Below, one piece after another: positions 1 to 5,247 of a DNA stretch of 5,247 bases. The notes under the pieces are model-generated. The model worked only from the letters and a program-made list of their open reading frames with translations. It made no database searches and was not told where the DNA came from. This stretch comes from Candidatus Peregrinibacteria bacterium (GTDB lineage Bacteria; Patescibacteriota; Gracilibacteria; UBA1369; UM-FILTER-53-11). The stretch spans positions 1 through 5,247 of the forward strand of contig JAHFJU010000090.1 in the NCBI GenBank assembly GCA_023245725.1, given 5' to 3'. The position numbers were made by a program, and so were the translations under genes. The first letter of the stretch is position 1. Each line of letters begins with the position of its first letter.

Positions 1-618
1 ATTATTAGAAATAAGCCGATTTCTTATAATTGGTTCTCTCAAAAAAGAAGGCTCACATTTGAATGCTGGTAATGAGTGATCCAATGAACTAGGGCCATAA
101 TATTTGCCTCTAAATAATAGTGCATATAGTTGTTCAACAAATCTAGTTGGGCATTGTCCAAAATTTGCACCATGAATAATAAATCTATCCTCTTTATTTA
201 GTCCGTCTAATAAGGCTAATAATTTTGGCAAATCACTACTCGCGATCATTCCAGAACCAGCGCTCCATGAGGGGACAGAAACATCATCACAATACTCAAG
301 ATTAAAATCTAGTCGTGAATTTGGAAAGGTTATTACTATTGGATTTTCGCTTGAACGAAGTTTTTCTTTTATTCTAGCCGCGAATTGATCTCTTCCGGCC
401 AATACTAATTCATACGAATAATTTGGAATTTGCAGAGCACTAGCTACTTCGACCAATTGTTCGGGATCAAAGTCGCTCTGGAAAGGATATTCTGGGTGAA
501 CAAAGACATCAACTTTTTTTGCAGGTCTAGTTTCTCCTCTAGTTCGCGCTTCTAAAATTAATCCTCTTTCTACCTCAGCTTCATCCCGTGTATTTGACGA
601 AATAGTTTTAATATTCAT
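1..618 (-). CDS. Unrecognised protein, N-terminal 206 residues, 3' end outside window
   Basis: The reading frame is open for 206 codons from ATG at 618 down to base 1 with no stop, so the C-terminus is missing. An in-frame TAG at 625-627 lies three codons upstream, which makes ATG 618 the start (TTG 622-624 is the only alternative). I do not recognise the family. The first ~35 residues are charged and hydrophilic. After them comes an alternating hydrophobic/polar soluble domain: a strand-like VDVFVHPEYPF (36-46), a helix near 52-62, IVITFP (94-99), a Ser/Gly-rich WSAGSGMIASSDL (118-130), a helix 131-140, then FIIHGANFGQCPTRFVEQL (146-164). The last piece, a strand followed by a Gly/Cys turn and a helix, loosely recalls the Cys loop of isochorismatase/nicotinamidase folds, but no convincing Asp/Lys partners are visible, so I do not assign it. 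There is no signal peptide or membrane segment. It is transcribed divergently from the coiled-coil/pyk genes, with a good promoter upstream and no Shine-Dalgarno. The gene is confident; the function is unknown. Confidence 0.85.
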   Translation of the reverse strand, partial: MNIKTISSNTRDEAEVERGLILEARTRGETRPAKKVDVFVHPEYPFQSDFDPEQLVEVASALQIPNYSYELVLAGRDQFAARIKEKLRSSENPIVITFPNSRLDFNLEYCDDVSVPSWSAGSGMIASSDLPKLLALLDGLNKEDRFIIHGANFGQCPTRFVEQLYALLFRGKYYGPSSLDHSLPAFKCEPSFLREPIIRNRLISNN

Positions 619-628
619 ATTCAACTAT

Positions 629-634
629 ATTATA
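629..634 (-). promoter_or_regulatory. Second -10 box close to the minus-strand start codon
   Basis: The minus strand reads a perfect TATAAT here, 10 nt before ATG 618. If used, it would start a transcript only about 3-4 nt ahead of the start codon, so nearly leaderless. No good -35 is seen at normal spacing (ATAGTT at 652-657 is poor). It may be a secondary promoter or chance in AT-rich DNA. The upstream TTGACT/TATAGT pair is stronger. Confidence 0.3.
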
Positions 635-652
635 AAGGCACAAATCCGAATA

Positions 653-681
653 ACTATAACACTTTTATAACCTTCAGTCAA
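653..681 (-). promoter_or_regulatory. Sigma-70-type promoter for the minus-strand gene
   Basis: On the minus strand TTGACT (676-681) is followed after exactly 17 bp by TATAGT (653-658). Each hexamer matches the consensus at five of six positions. TGT directly precedes the -10 box, giving an extended -10. The predicted start is near 646, with a leader of about 28 nt before ATG 618. This is the best promoter match in the window. Confidence 0.65.
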
Positions 682-688
682 AAGTGAC
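677..688. repeat. Short inverted repeat overlapping the minus-strand -35 box
   Basis: GTCA (677-680) and TGAC (685-688) form a perfect 4+4 bp inverted repeat with a 4-bp AAAG spacer. It covers most of the minus-strand -35 hexamer and touches the left arm of the larger palindrome at 687-706. It could be a second half-site or simple chance; the arms are short. Confidence 0.2.
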
Positions 689-706
689 AATATGAAATTA
701 TATTGT
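687..706. promoter_or_regulatory. Operator-like inverted repeat between divergent promoters
   Basis: ACAATAT (687-693) and ATATTGT (700-706) are perfect 7-bp inverted arms around a 6-bp spacer. The centre, 696.5, is about 50 bp upstream of both predicted transcription starts (about 646 on minus, about 748 on plus). This fits a dimeric regulator binding both promoters. The arms are AT-rich, so a chance palindrome cannot be excluded. It is not a terminator: there is no GC stem, and no gene ends here. Confidence 0.4.
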
Positions 707-712
707 AAACCA

Positions 713-741
713 TGGAAAAAAAATATCAAAAATGGTATACT
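713..741 (+). promoter_or_regulatory. Extended -10 promoter for the coiled-coil gene
   Basis: TATACT (736-741) is preceded by TGG (733-735), an extended -10 element. TGGAAA (713-718), 17 bp upstream, matches the -35 consensus at four of six positions. The predicted start is near 748, leaving about 19 nt of A-rich leader without a Shine-Dalgarno before ATG 767. Confidence 0.55.
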
Positions 742-766
742 TAGATTCTAATAAACAAAAACAAAT

Positions 767-1087
767 ATGACACTCGACGAACAATATCAGGGAATTATCG
801 ATGACCAACGAAGTCATTTGCTTGGAATGCAGAAAGAGTTCAACGATTTGTGCGAATCTGAGAAGAAAAAGGCGCAAGATAAGCTGGCACAATTACCTAA
901 AGAAGATCGCGAAGGACGACAGGCTGTTTTGGAAGATCAAAAGAAAGTGCTAGACGATGCTCTGGCAAGTTTAAAATCCGATGTTGCTGAATCGACACGT
1001 CATACGATGCACTCACTCGAAGGTATTATTCGCCAAAAAGAGACACTCGTTCTAAAAGATCTCGAACGTCAATTGGCGGCTCTCTAA
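767..1087 (+). CDS. Small coiled-coil protein of unknown function
   Basis: This 106-residue protein is very rich in Glu, Lys, Asp, Gln and Leu and should be almost wholly helical. Helical segments run roughly 5-43, 46-75 and 76-105, with a single proline at 44 as the only likely break. Leucine and other hydrophobic residues recur at heptad-like spacing, as expected of a coiled coil. There is no signal peptide, membrane segment or catalytic motif. An in-frame TAA at 752-754 and no other start codon before 767 fix the start. There is no Shine-Dalgarno; the leader is A-rich. It has its own extended -10 promoter and ends 36 bp before pyk, in the same frame. I do not recognise a family. A structural or scaffold role is possible but only inferred from composition. 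Its clean frame, promoter and codon use like its neighbours support a real gene. Confidence 0.75.
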   Translation: MTLDEQYQGIIDDQRSHLLGMQKEFNDLCESEKKKAQDKLAQLPKEDREGRQAVLEDQKKVLDDALASLKSDVAESTRHTMHSLEGIIRQKETLVLKDLERQLAAL

Positions 1088-1102
1088 TTACGGGAGTATA
1101 AT
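1073..1102 (+). promoter_or_regulatory. Probable promoter for pyk
   Basis: A perfect TATAAT (1097-1102) lies 18 bp after TTGGCG (1073-1078), which matches the -35 consensus at four of six positions. The -35 falls inside the last codons of the coiled-coil gene. The predicted start is near 1109, about 15 nt ahead of ATG 1124, so the GGGAG at 1092-1096 would be outside this transcript and cannot serve as its ribosome binding site. This suggests pyk and the genes behind it can be expressed independently of the coiled-coil gene. Confidence 0.5.
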
Positions 1103-1123
1103 TCAATCTCACCGCCTAAAAAA

Positions 1124-2524
1124 ATGTTTAACAGAACAAAAATAATTTGCACGATTGGACCAGCAAGCGAAAAACCCGAGGTTCTTTCTAAGATGATAGA
1201 TGCAGGAATGGATTGCGTACGACTTAATTTTTCACATGGAACTTACGAGCAATTTGCCACAGTTATTCAACGAATTCGTGACGCCTCAGCTAGCAAAAAA
1301 CAGGAAATCGGAATTATTCAAGATTTGCAGGGGCCTAAAATCCGCATTGGAACAATTGATAAAGAAGGTATAAAAGTTAAGAAAGGTGACAAAGTTAGAC
1401 TTACTATTAAAAATGAGAAAGGCTCAATACCTGTTCAATACAAACACCTACCGAAAGATGTCAAAAAAAATGACACACTTCTTATTGCAGACGGACTTAT
1501 TGAACTTACAGTTGTTTCTATTAATAGCTCAAAAACAGCGATTGATTGTGTTGTAGTTGTAGGAGGATTGATCGAATCTAATAAAGGAATTAACGTTCCC
1601 ACAGCATCTATTTCGGCTCCGTGCCTTACTGAAAAAGATAAAAAAGATGTGATATTTGGAGTTAAACAAGGCGTCGATTATGTCGCATTATCGTTTGTTC
1701 GAGATGCGAAAGATGTAATTAAACTTCGTAAACTTTTGCGTTCACTTGGTTCAAAAGCGGGAATCATAGCAAAAATAGAAAGGCATGAAGCAATTGAACA
1801 ACTCGATTCCATTGTTGAAGTTTCAGATGCGGTCATGGTTGCACGTGGTGATCTTGGAGTAGAGGTTCCTGCTGAACAGGTCCCATTACTACAAAGACAC
1901 ATAATTAATATCTGTAATAATCTTGGAAAACCGGTGATTGTTGCTACACAAATGCTAGCGTCGATGGTTGATAATCCACGCCCAACTCGTGCAGAAATTT
2001 CAGATGCAGCACATGCAATTCTCGATCATTCAGATTCAATGATGCTTTCAAATGAAACTGCTGTCGGAGCGTATCCTGTTGAAGCGACTGAAGTTTTATC
2101 TAAAGTTTCTTTTGCTGTCGAAGCTGACCTTGAAAAACATGGGCACCTTCTAAAATTCAGCCGAGTCGATGATATGAGAATTACGAATGCTACTTGTTTA
2201 AATGCGACAAAACTCGCTCACGATATTCACGCTAAATACATAGTTGCTGTAACTCGCAGTGGATACACTGCACGTGAGATTGCAAAATATCGACCCTCAA
2301 TTCCCCTTCTTGTATTTTCATCTGACGCCTCTGTAGCACGCAAAATGTCTATCGTTTATGGAGTACAACGTACATTCGTTCAATGGATAGAGCTCGAAAA
2401 TCCTCTTAAACAAATTCGTGCTTCACTAATTAAAGACGGATTAGTAAAAGAAGGAGATGAAATTGTTGTATGCAACGCAGGTTTTGGTAAAAAAGAAAAA
2501 TTGATTACGACGACAATGATCTGA
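1124..2524 (+). CDS. pyk: Pyruvate kinase
   Basis: Cytoplasmic glycolytic enzyme that moves phosphate from phosphoenolpyruvate to ADP, giving pyruvate and ATP. Its 466 residues are close to the usual ~470. The N-terminal barrel begins with RTKIICTIGPAS (4-15), followed by the substrate region VRLNFSHG (32-39) with Arg33 and Asn35. DLQGPKIR (67-74) leads into the B domain (about 75-165). The barrel then resumes with IIAKIER (214-220), carrying catalytic Lys217 and metal-binding Glu219; VARGDLG (239-245) with metal-binding Asp243; and ATQMLASM (274-281) with Thr275. NPRPTRAEISDAA (284-296) is typical of the family. LSNETA (308-313) has Asn where Gly is usual. The C-terminal domain (about 350-466) keeps RSGYTAREIAKYRP (378-391), but its last strand lacks the common G-TN motif. 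Lys72 sits where K+-dependent enzymes have Glu, so K+ independence is predicted. No Shine-Dalgarno precedes ATG 1124. ruvC follows after 14 bp. Confidence 0.97.
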   Translation: MFNRTKIICTIGPASEKPEVLSKMIDAGMDCVRLNFSHGTYEQFATVIQRIRDASASKKQEIGIIQDLQGPKIRIGTIDKEGIKVKKGDKVRLTIKNEKGSIPVQYKHLPKDVKKNDTLLIADGLIELTVVSINSSKTAIDCVVVVGGLIESNKGINVPTASISAPCLTEKDKKDVIFGVKQGVDYVALSFVRDAKDVIKLRKLLRSLGSKAGIIAKIERHEAIEQLDSIVEVSDAVMVARGDLGVEVPAEQVPLLQRHIINICNNLGKPVIVATQMLASMVDNPRPTRAEISDAAHAILDHSDSMMLSNETAVGAYPVEATEVLSKVSFAVEADLEKHGHLLKFSRVDDMRITNATCLNATKLAHDIHAKYIVAVTRSGYTAREIAKYRPSIPLLVFSSDASVARKMSIVYGVQRTFVQWIELENPLKQIRASLIKDGLVKEGDEIVVCNAGFGKKEKLITTTMI

Positions 2525-2532
2525 GATATACT
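2501..2532 (+). promoter_or_regulatory. Possible leaderless promoter for ruvC
   Basis: TATACT (2527-2532) ends six bases before the ruvC ATG at 2539, so a transcript from it would begin at or next to the A of the start codon. TTGATT (2501-2506) could be a -35 box, but the 20-bp spacer is long. The elements overlap the 3' end of pyk. ruvC may instead be expressed only by read-through from pyk. Confidence 0.35.
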
Positions 2533-2538
2533 TGAGTC

Positions 2539-3009
2539 ATGATTATCTTAGGCATTGACCCTGGAATTGAGCGATGTGGATTTGCCGTACTTGGCATTGA
2601 AAATAATAAGACAAAGCTTCTAGATTGTGGGTGCATTCGTACGCCAAAAGAGCTTTCTTTAAGCGAACGACTTGCGATGCTCCACACCGATTTAAGGGAA
2701 GTTATTACCACTTGGAAACCAACAACAGCCGCAGTCGAAGAATTGTTTTTTTCAAAAAATACTAAGACAGCACTCACCGTTGCGCACGCTCGTGGGGTAA
2801 TTTTGTTGGCACTTGAAGAAAGCAAAGTTCCAGCGCGAACTTTCAATCCTCTTACAATTAAACAAGCAGTGTGTGGTGTGTCGAGTGCTGATAAAAAACA
2901 GGTTCAAAAAATGGTACAATACGAACTGGGTCTTCACATAAAAAGTGATGACACCGTTGATGCAATTGCCATAGCTCTCTGCATGAAGGCTCATCTCAAA
3001 CGATTGTAA
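2539..3009 (+). CDS. ruvC: Crossover junction endodeoxyribonuclease RuvC
   Basis: RuvC is the Holliday-junction resolvase that cuts branched recombination intermediates symmetrically, working as a dimer with the RuvAB motor in the cytoplasm. The 156 residues form one RNase H-like domain, slightly shorter than E. coli RuvC (173). All four metal-binding acidic residues are visible: Asp7 in ILGIDPG (3-9), Glu67 in AAVEELFF (64-71), and Asp138 and Asp141 in SDDTVDAIAIA (136-146). The aromatic pair after Glu67 and the AHARGV segment (82-87) are family-typical. The start at 2539 puts the first catalytic Asp at residue 7, as in E. coli, which supports it. GAG at 2534-2536 is too close to the ATG to be a good ribosome binding site. 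Neither ruvA nor ruvB is adjacent; the gene lies 14 bp after pyk and 9 bp before the TPR gene. It should be active, as no key residue is missing. Confidence 0.95.
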   Translation: MIILGIDPGIERCGFAVLGIENNKTKLLDCGCIRTPKELSLSERLAMLHTDLREVITTWKPTTAAVEELFFSKNTKTALTVAHARGVILLALEESKVPARTFNPLTIKQAVCGVSSADKKQVQKMVQYELGLHIKSDDTVDAIAIALCMKAHLKRL

Positions 3010-3018
3010 AACCAATTT

Positions 3019-4521
3019 ATGCAAAAAAGAAAAATTAGTTTTGGCGCGGTGGTAACTCTAATTGTATTAACAGCTGGCGGTTTGGGCACAGCGTTCGGTT
3101 TTGGATTGATAGGAAACACCCCCGATTTTTCGCAGCAGGATTTAACTACACAGAAAGACATATTAGCACCAGTCACAAAAACAAAAATTGCACGACCGAA
3201 GAACACCTCAAATTTGAACTACACCCAGATTATTCAAGAAGGGAATTCTCTATTAAGCAAAAATCAACTAGATGAAGCACTATCAAGTTTTCAAGAAGCC
3301 GCACGAGTAAGCCAAAAAGAAAGTCTTCCTTATGAAAAACTGGGTGATATTTTTTCTCTTAAAGCAGACTTCGATAAAGCGTCGAAAAGTTATGAGGTCG
3401 CCTTTGCAAATAATACGAAAAATCGAAAACTATATATTAAAGAAATTCGAAGTCTACTAAACGCCCGCAAAATTTCAGACGCACAAACGCTCATTTCAAA
3501 AGCGCAAAGCAAATCACCAGAAATACAATATTTATCAGCACTTATAGATGCATTTTTTAATGATCAACAAAAAGCGAGAGATGCATTTATTGCAATCACA
3601 CAACTCTCTTCAACAAGCGAAGATTCGACTGATTTAACTCCTTTAGAAACACTTAAAAAAAACTCACTTATTTTCGGTAAAATGTATAAAACATTTGAAT
3701 TGGCCAAAGAATCACCTCTTTCATATCTTCAAGCATTATTGGCAAAAAACTACGATCAAATTGGAGAATACGGACTTGCAATAGAGACAGCCTTTAATGG
3801 TCTAAAATCGCAAAATGATTATCGAGATGTGTGGGTGATTTTGGGTCATTCATTCTTAAAAACTCAGCGATGGGCAGATGCCGAAGACGCCCTTACAAAA
3901 GCCTTAGCCCTCGACCAACAGAGTTCAGCGGCATATATGTATCGTGGAATTTCTCGTGTTCACAATAAACAAGTTCGTGATGGAATTGCAGATTTTACAC
4001 AGGCACTTTCGCTTGGATACAAGCCAAGAGTTGAAGTCTTACTTCAACTTGGCGACGCATATTACATTCTCGGACTTACTCAAAAAGCGCTTGAATACTA
4101 CAAGCAAGTATTAACTGCCGATCCTGAGAGTTTAGATTTATTTAAACGACCAATGTCTATTGCTCTATTTACAACGAGCGACACGAATGTTGCAAATGAT
4201 TTGATAAATATTGCTTCAAATAATTTTCCCAATAATGCTACGGTTTTTGCATGGAAAACTATATTACTCTCTCGAAGCGGGAATCTTCTCGATGCAAGAA
4301 ATTATCTAGAGAAAGCACTAGTTCTCGATAAGCAGGATATCTATGTCATAGTGGCGCAAGCCGACCTTGATTTACAGGTTGGTAACTGGAGCGAAGCTGA
4401 GGCATCATATAAACACGTAATTGAAATAAGTTCATCGACCGAAGACGTACTCGTAAAGCAGTACGCACAACAAAGAATTGATCAACACAATACAAATCCT
4501 TCATCTCTATCACTGGAATAA
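3019..4521 (+). CDS. Membrane-anchored TPR-repeat protein
   Basis: The 500-residue protein has a short basic N-terminus (MQKRK), one hydrophobic segment at about 8-32 acting as a signal anchor, a polar linker rich in Thr, Lys and Pro (33-66), and then tetratricopeptide repeats to near the end. Clear repeats lie at about 70-101, 104-137, 270-302, 304-335, 337-371, 407-440 and 441-474; weaker helical pairs fill 140-200 and 236-268. Repeat hallmarks include EALSSFQEA (86-94), DAEDALTKALALD (287-299), LGDAYYILGLTQKALEYYKQVL (in 344-365, split by consensus Gly/Ala positions) and ALVLDKQD (433-440). No lipobox Cys follows the hydrophobic segment, so it is not a lipoprotein. By the positive-inside rule the repeats should face outside the cytoplasm, as a protein-binding scaffold. 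It starts 9 bp after ruvC and ends 6 bp before the prepilin peptidase gene, so a role in pilus or envelope assembly is possible but inferred. No enzyme motif is seen and there is no Shine-Dalgarno. Confidence 0.88.
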   Translation: MQKRKISFGAVVTLIVLTAGGLGTAFGFGLIGNTPDFSQQDLTTQKDILAPVTKTKIARPKNTSNLNYTQIIQEGNSLLSKNQLDEALSSFQEAARVSQKESLPYEKLGDIFSLKADFDKASKSYEVAFANNTKNRKLYIKEIRSLLNARKISDAQTLISKAQSKSPEIQYLSALIDAFFNDQQKARDAFIAITQLSSTSEDSTDLTPLETLKKNSLIFGKMYKTFELAKESPLSYLQALLAKNYDQIGEYGLAIETAFNGLKSQNDYRDVWVILGHSFLKTQRWADAEDALTKALALDQQSSAAYMYRGISRVHNKQVRDGIADFTQALSLGYKPRVEVLLQLGDAYYILGLTQKALEYYKQVLTADPESLDLFKRPMSIALFTTSDTNVANDLINIASNNFPNNATVFAWKTILLSRSGNLLDARNYLEKALVLDKQDIYVIVAQADLDLQVGNWSEAEASYKHVIEISSSTEDVLVKQYAQQRIDQHNTNPSSLSLE

Positions 4522-4527
4522 AATAAT

Positions 4528-5247
4528 ATGCGCGTCGTCTTAACACTTTCATCTTTCATACTTGGCACAGTTATCGGCAGTTTTTTAAGTGTACTTATTT
4601 ATAGGCTTAGATATAACAAAAAACACACAATTAAAAGCCGATCAGAATGCGTAAAATGCAAAGAAACGATCCCTCCATTCGATTTGATTCCAATTGTAAG
4701 TTATTTGGTACTTCGCGGAAAATGCAGAAACTGCAGCACCGCTATTTCAATATACTACCCACTAGTCGAACTTTTTACAGGAGTTCTTTTTGCATTCATG
4801 TATGTTAAATATCCATTTTTAGCAGAAAACGGTGCATTCTCAGGCAAAGAAGCCTCACTCTTCATTCTAAATATCTATTTTATGAGTGTATTGAGTTTCA
4901 GTTTTTTTTATGACCTAAAATACATGCTCGTTTCAGATAGAGTATTGATTCCAGCAATATTGATTGCTCTAGTGTCGTCGCTTATTCCCGGAACTCCAAA
5001 TATTATAGACTCTTTAATTGGAGCTCTAATTGCATTCACACTCTTTGGAGTTCAAATTGTTGCATCAAAAGGTAAATGGCTCGGCGGAGGAGACGTTAGA
5101 ATTGGCGTATTTATGGGAATGATTTTGGGCTGGGAATTAACACTAGTTGCTCTTTTCATGTCATACATTGTTGGTGCCTTCAGCGCAGTTCTTACAATAG
5201 TTACAGGTGATAAAGGCGCAAAATCGAAGGTTCCTTTCGTACCTTTT
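4528..5247 (+). CDS. pilD: Type IV prepilin peptidase (A24 family), 3' end outside window
   Basis: This inner-membrane aspartic peptidase cuts the short leader of type IV prepilins and usually also methylates the new N-terminus. 240 codons are present with no stop. The N-terminal domain has a membrane segment (4-26) containing IGSFLSVLIYRL (16-27; Ser21 replaces the usual Asn), then a zinc-type four-cysteine cluster, Cys41-x2-Cys44 and Cys66-x2-Cys69, with LIPIVSYLVLRGKC (53-66) between. Its presence suggests a bifunctional enzyme. Further membrane helices lie at about 77-95, 110-128, 138-156, 158-178 and 191-226. The catalytic aspartates are Asp129 in FFYDL (127-130 region) and Asp189 in GGGDVR (186-191), where Arg replaces the common Lys. 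The window ends in KVPFVPF, at the conserved loop before the last helix, so only a short C-terminus is missing. ATG 4528 comes 6 bp after the TPR stop. TGGAA at 4514-4518 is at best a weak ribosome binding site. Confidence 0.93.
   Translation, partial: MRVVLTLSSFILGTVIGSFLSVLIYRLRYNKKHTIKSRSECVKCKETIPPFDLIPIVSYLVLRGKCRNCSTAISIYYPLVELFTGVLFAFMYVKYPFLAENGAFSGKEASLFILNIYFMSVLSFSFFYDLKYMLVSDRVLIPAILIALVSSLIPGTPNIIDSLIGALIAFTLFGVQIVASKGKWLGGGDVRIGVFMGMILGWELTLVALFMSYIVGAFSAVLTIVTGDKGAKSKVPFVPF

Noticed and set aside
687..706. The palindrome as a transcription terminator.
   Set aside because: The arms are AT-only apart from one G/C pair, there is no U-tract, and no gene ends at this place; the genes on both sides point away.
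698..892. Minus-strand 64-codon frame across the intergenic region and the start of the coiled-coil gene.
   Set aside because: It overlaps a better supported gene and its promoter. Its Leu/Phe-rich translation is what the complement of a Glu/Lys-rich gene gives.
1092..1096. GGGAG as a Shine-Dalgarno for pyk.
   Set aside because: It lies about 27 bases before ATG 1124 with no start codon nearer, and would fall upstream of the predicted transcription start.
1085..1126. Coiled-coil gene and pyk are in the same frame, separated by one TAA and 12 open codons, so read-through would fuse them.
   Set aside because: There is a plausible pyk promoter (TTGGCG/TATAAT) in the gap, pyk starts at its family-typical N-terminus, and no read-through signal is visible. 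Sharing a frame has a one-in-three chance.
2522..2524. UGA recoded as glycine (Gracilibacteria/SR1 code).
   Set aside because: This is the only in-frame TGA in any gene and it falls at the natural end of pyruvate kinase. Glycine positions elsewhere use GGN codons.
3019..3120. TPR protein as a lipoprotein (PilF/PilW type).
   Set aside because: No cysteine follows the hydrophobic N-terminal segment; the sequence has no lipobox.
1678..3206. Antisense open frames opposite pyk, ruvC and the TPR gene.
   Set aside because: They are shadows of strongly coding sense genes, with low-complexity Ser/Thr/Arg-rich or membrane-like translations and no family motifs.
1..5247. CRISPR arrays, tRNA or rRNA genes, insertion sequences, integration sites.
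   Set aside because: No spaced direct repeats, cloverleaf or rRNA-like segments, transposase motifs or terminal repeats were seen on either strand.

Overview
The window looks like chromosomal DNA from a small-genome bacterium. My best guess is a member of the Candidate Phyla Radiation (Patescibacteria, Parcubacteria/Paceibacteria-like). The grounds are AT-rich DNA, very tight gene packing, short housekeeping proteins, almost no Shine-Dalgarno sequences ahead of any start codon, and a mix of pyruvate kinase, RuvC, a membrane-anchored TPR protein and a type IV prepilin peptidase. The placement is inference: no rRNA or marker gene is present. The standard genetic code fits. The one in-frame TGA is a plausible stop at the end of pyk, and no gene has internal TGA codons, which argues against the UGA=Gly code of Gracilibacteria/SR1.

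Layout. Positions 1-618 hold the first 206 codons of an unrecognised protein on the minus strand; it runs off the left edge. Positions 619-766 are a divergent intergenic region. It carries a good extended -10 promoter for the minus gene (TTGACT, 17 bp, TATAGT), an extended -10 promoter for the plus genes (TGG-TATACT), and a 7+7 bp inverted repeat lying almost exactly midway between the two predicted transcription starts. Five plus-strand genes then follow with little space between them: a 106-aa coiled-coil protein (767-1087), pyruvate kinase (1124-2524), Holliday-junction resolvase RuvC (2539-3024 region; coding 2539-3009), a 500-aa membrane-anchored TPR protein (3019-4521), and a prepilin peptidase (from 4528, cut by the right edge after 240 codons). 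No stretch longer than 148 bases lacks a gene, and I saw no RNA genes, mobile elements, CRISPR arrays or convincing terminators.

How the genes relate. The gaps pyk-ruvC (14 bp), ruvC-TPR (9 bp) and TPR-prepilin peptidase (6 bp) suggest co-transcription, with a likely promoter for pyk inside the 36-bp gap after the coiled-coil gene and a possible internal, nearly leaderless promoter at ruvC. The products do not form one pathway: pyk is glycolytic, ruvC is recombinational repair, and the last two are envelope proteins. The most natural functional pair is the TPR protein with the prepilin peptidase, which may both serve type IV pilus or pseudopilus assembly. Nothing here is clearly a new system. 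The best leads are the unknown left-edge protein, the symmetric operator-like palindrome, the leaderless/SD-less expression signals, and the TPR-PilD pairing.
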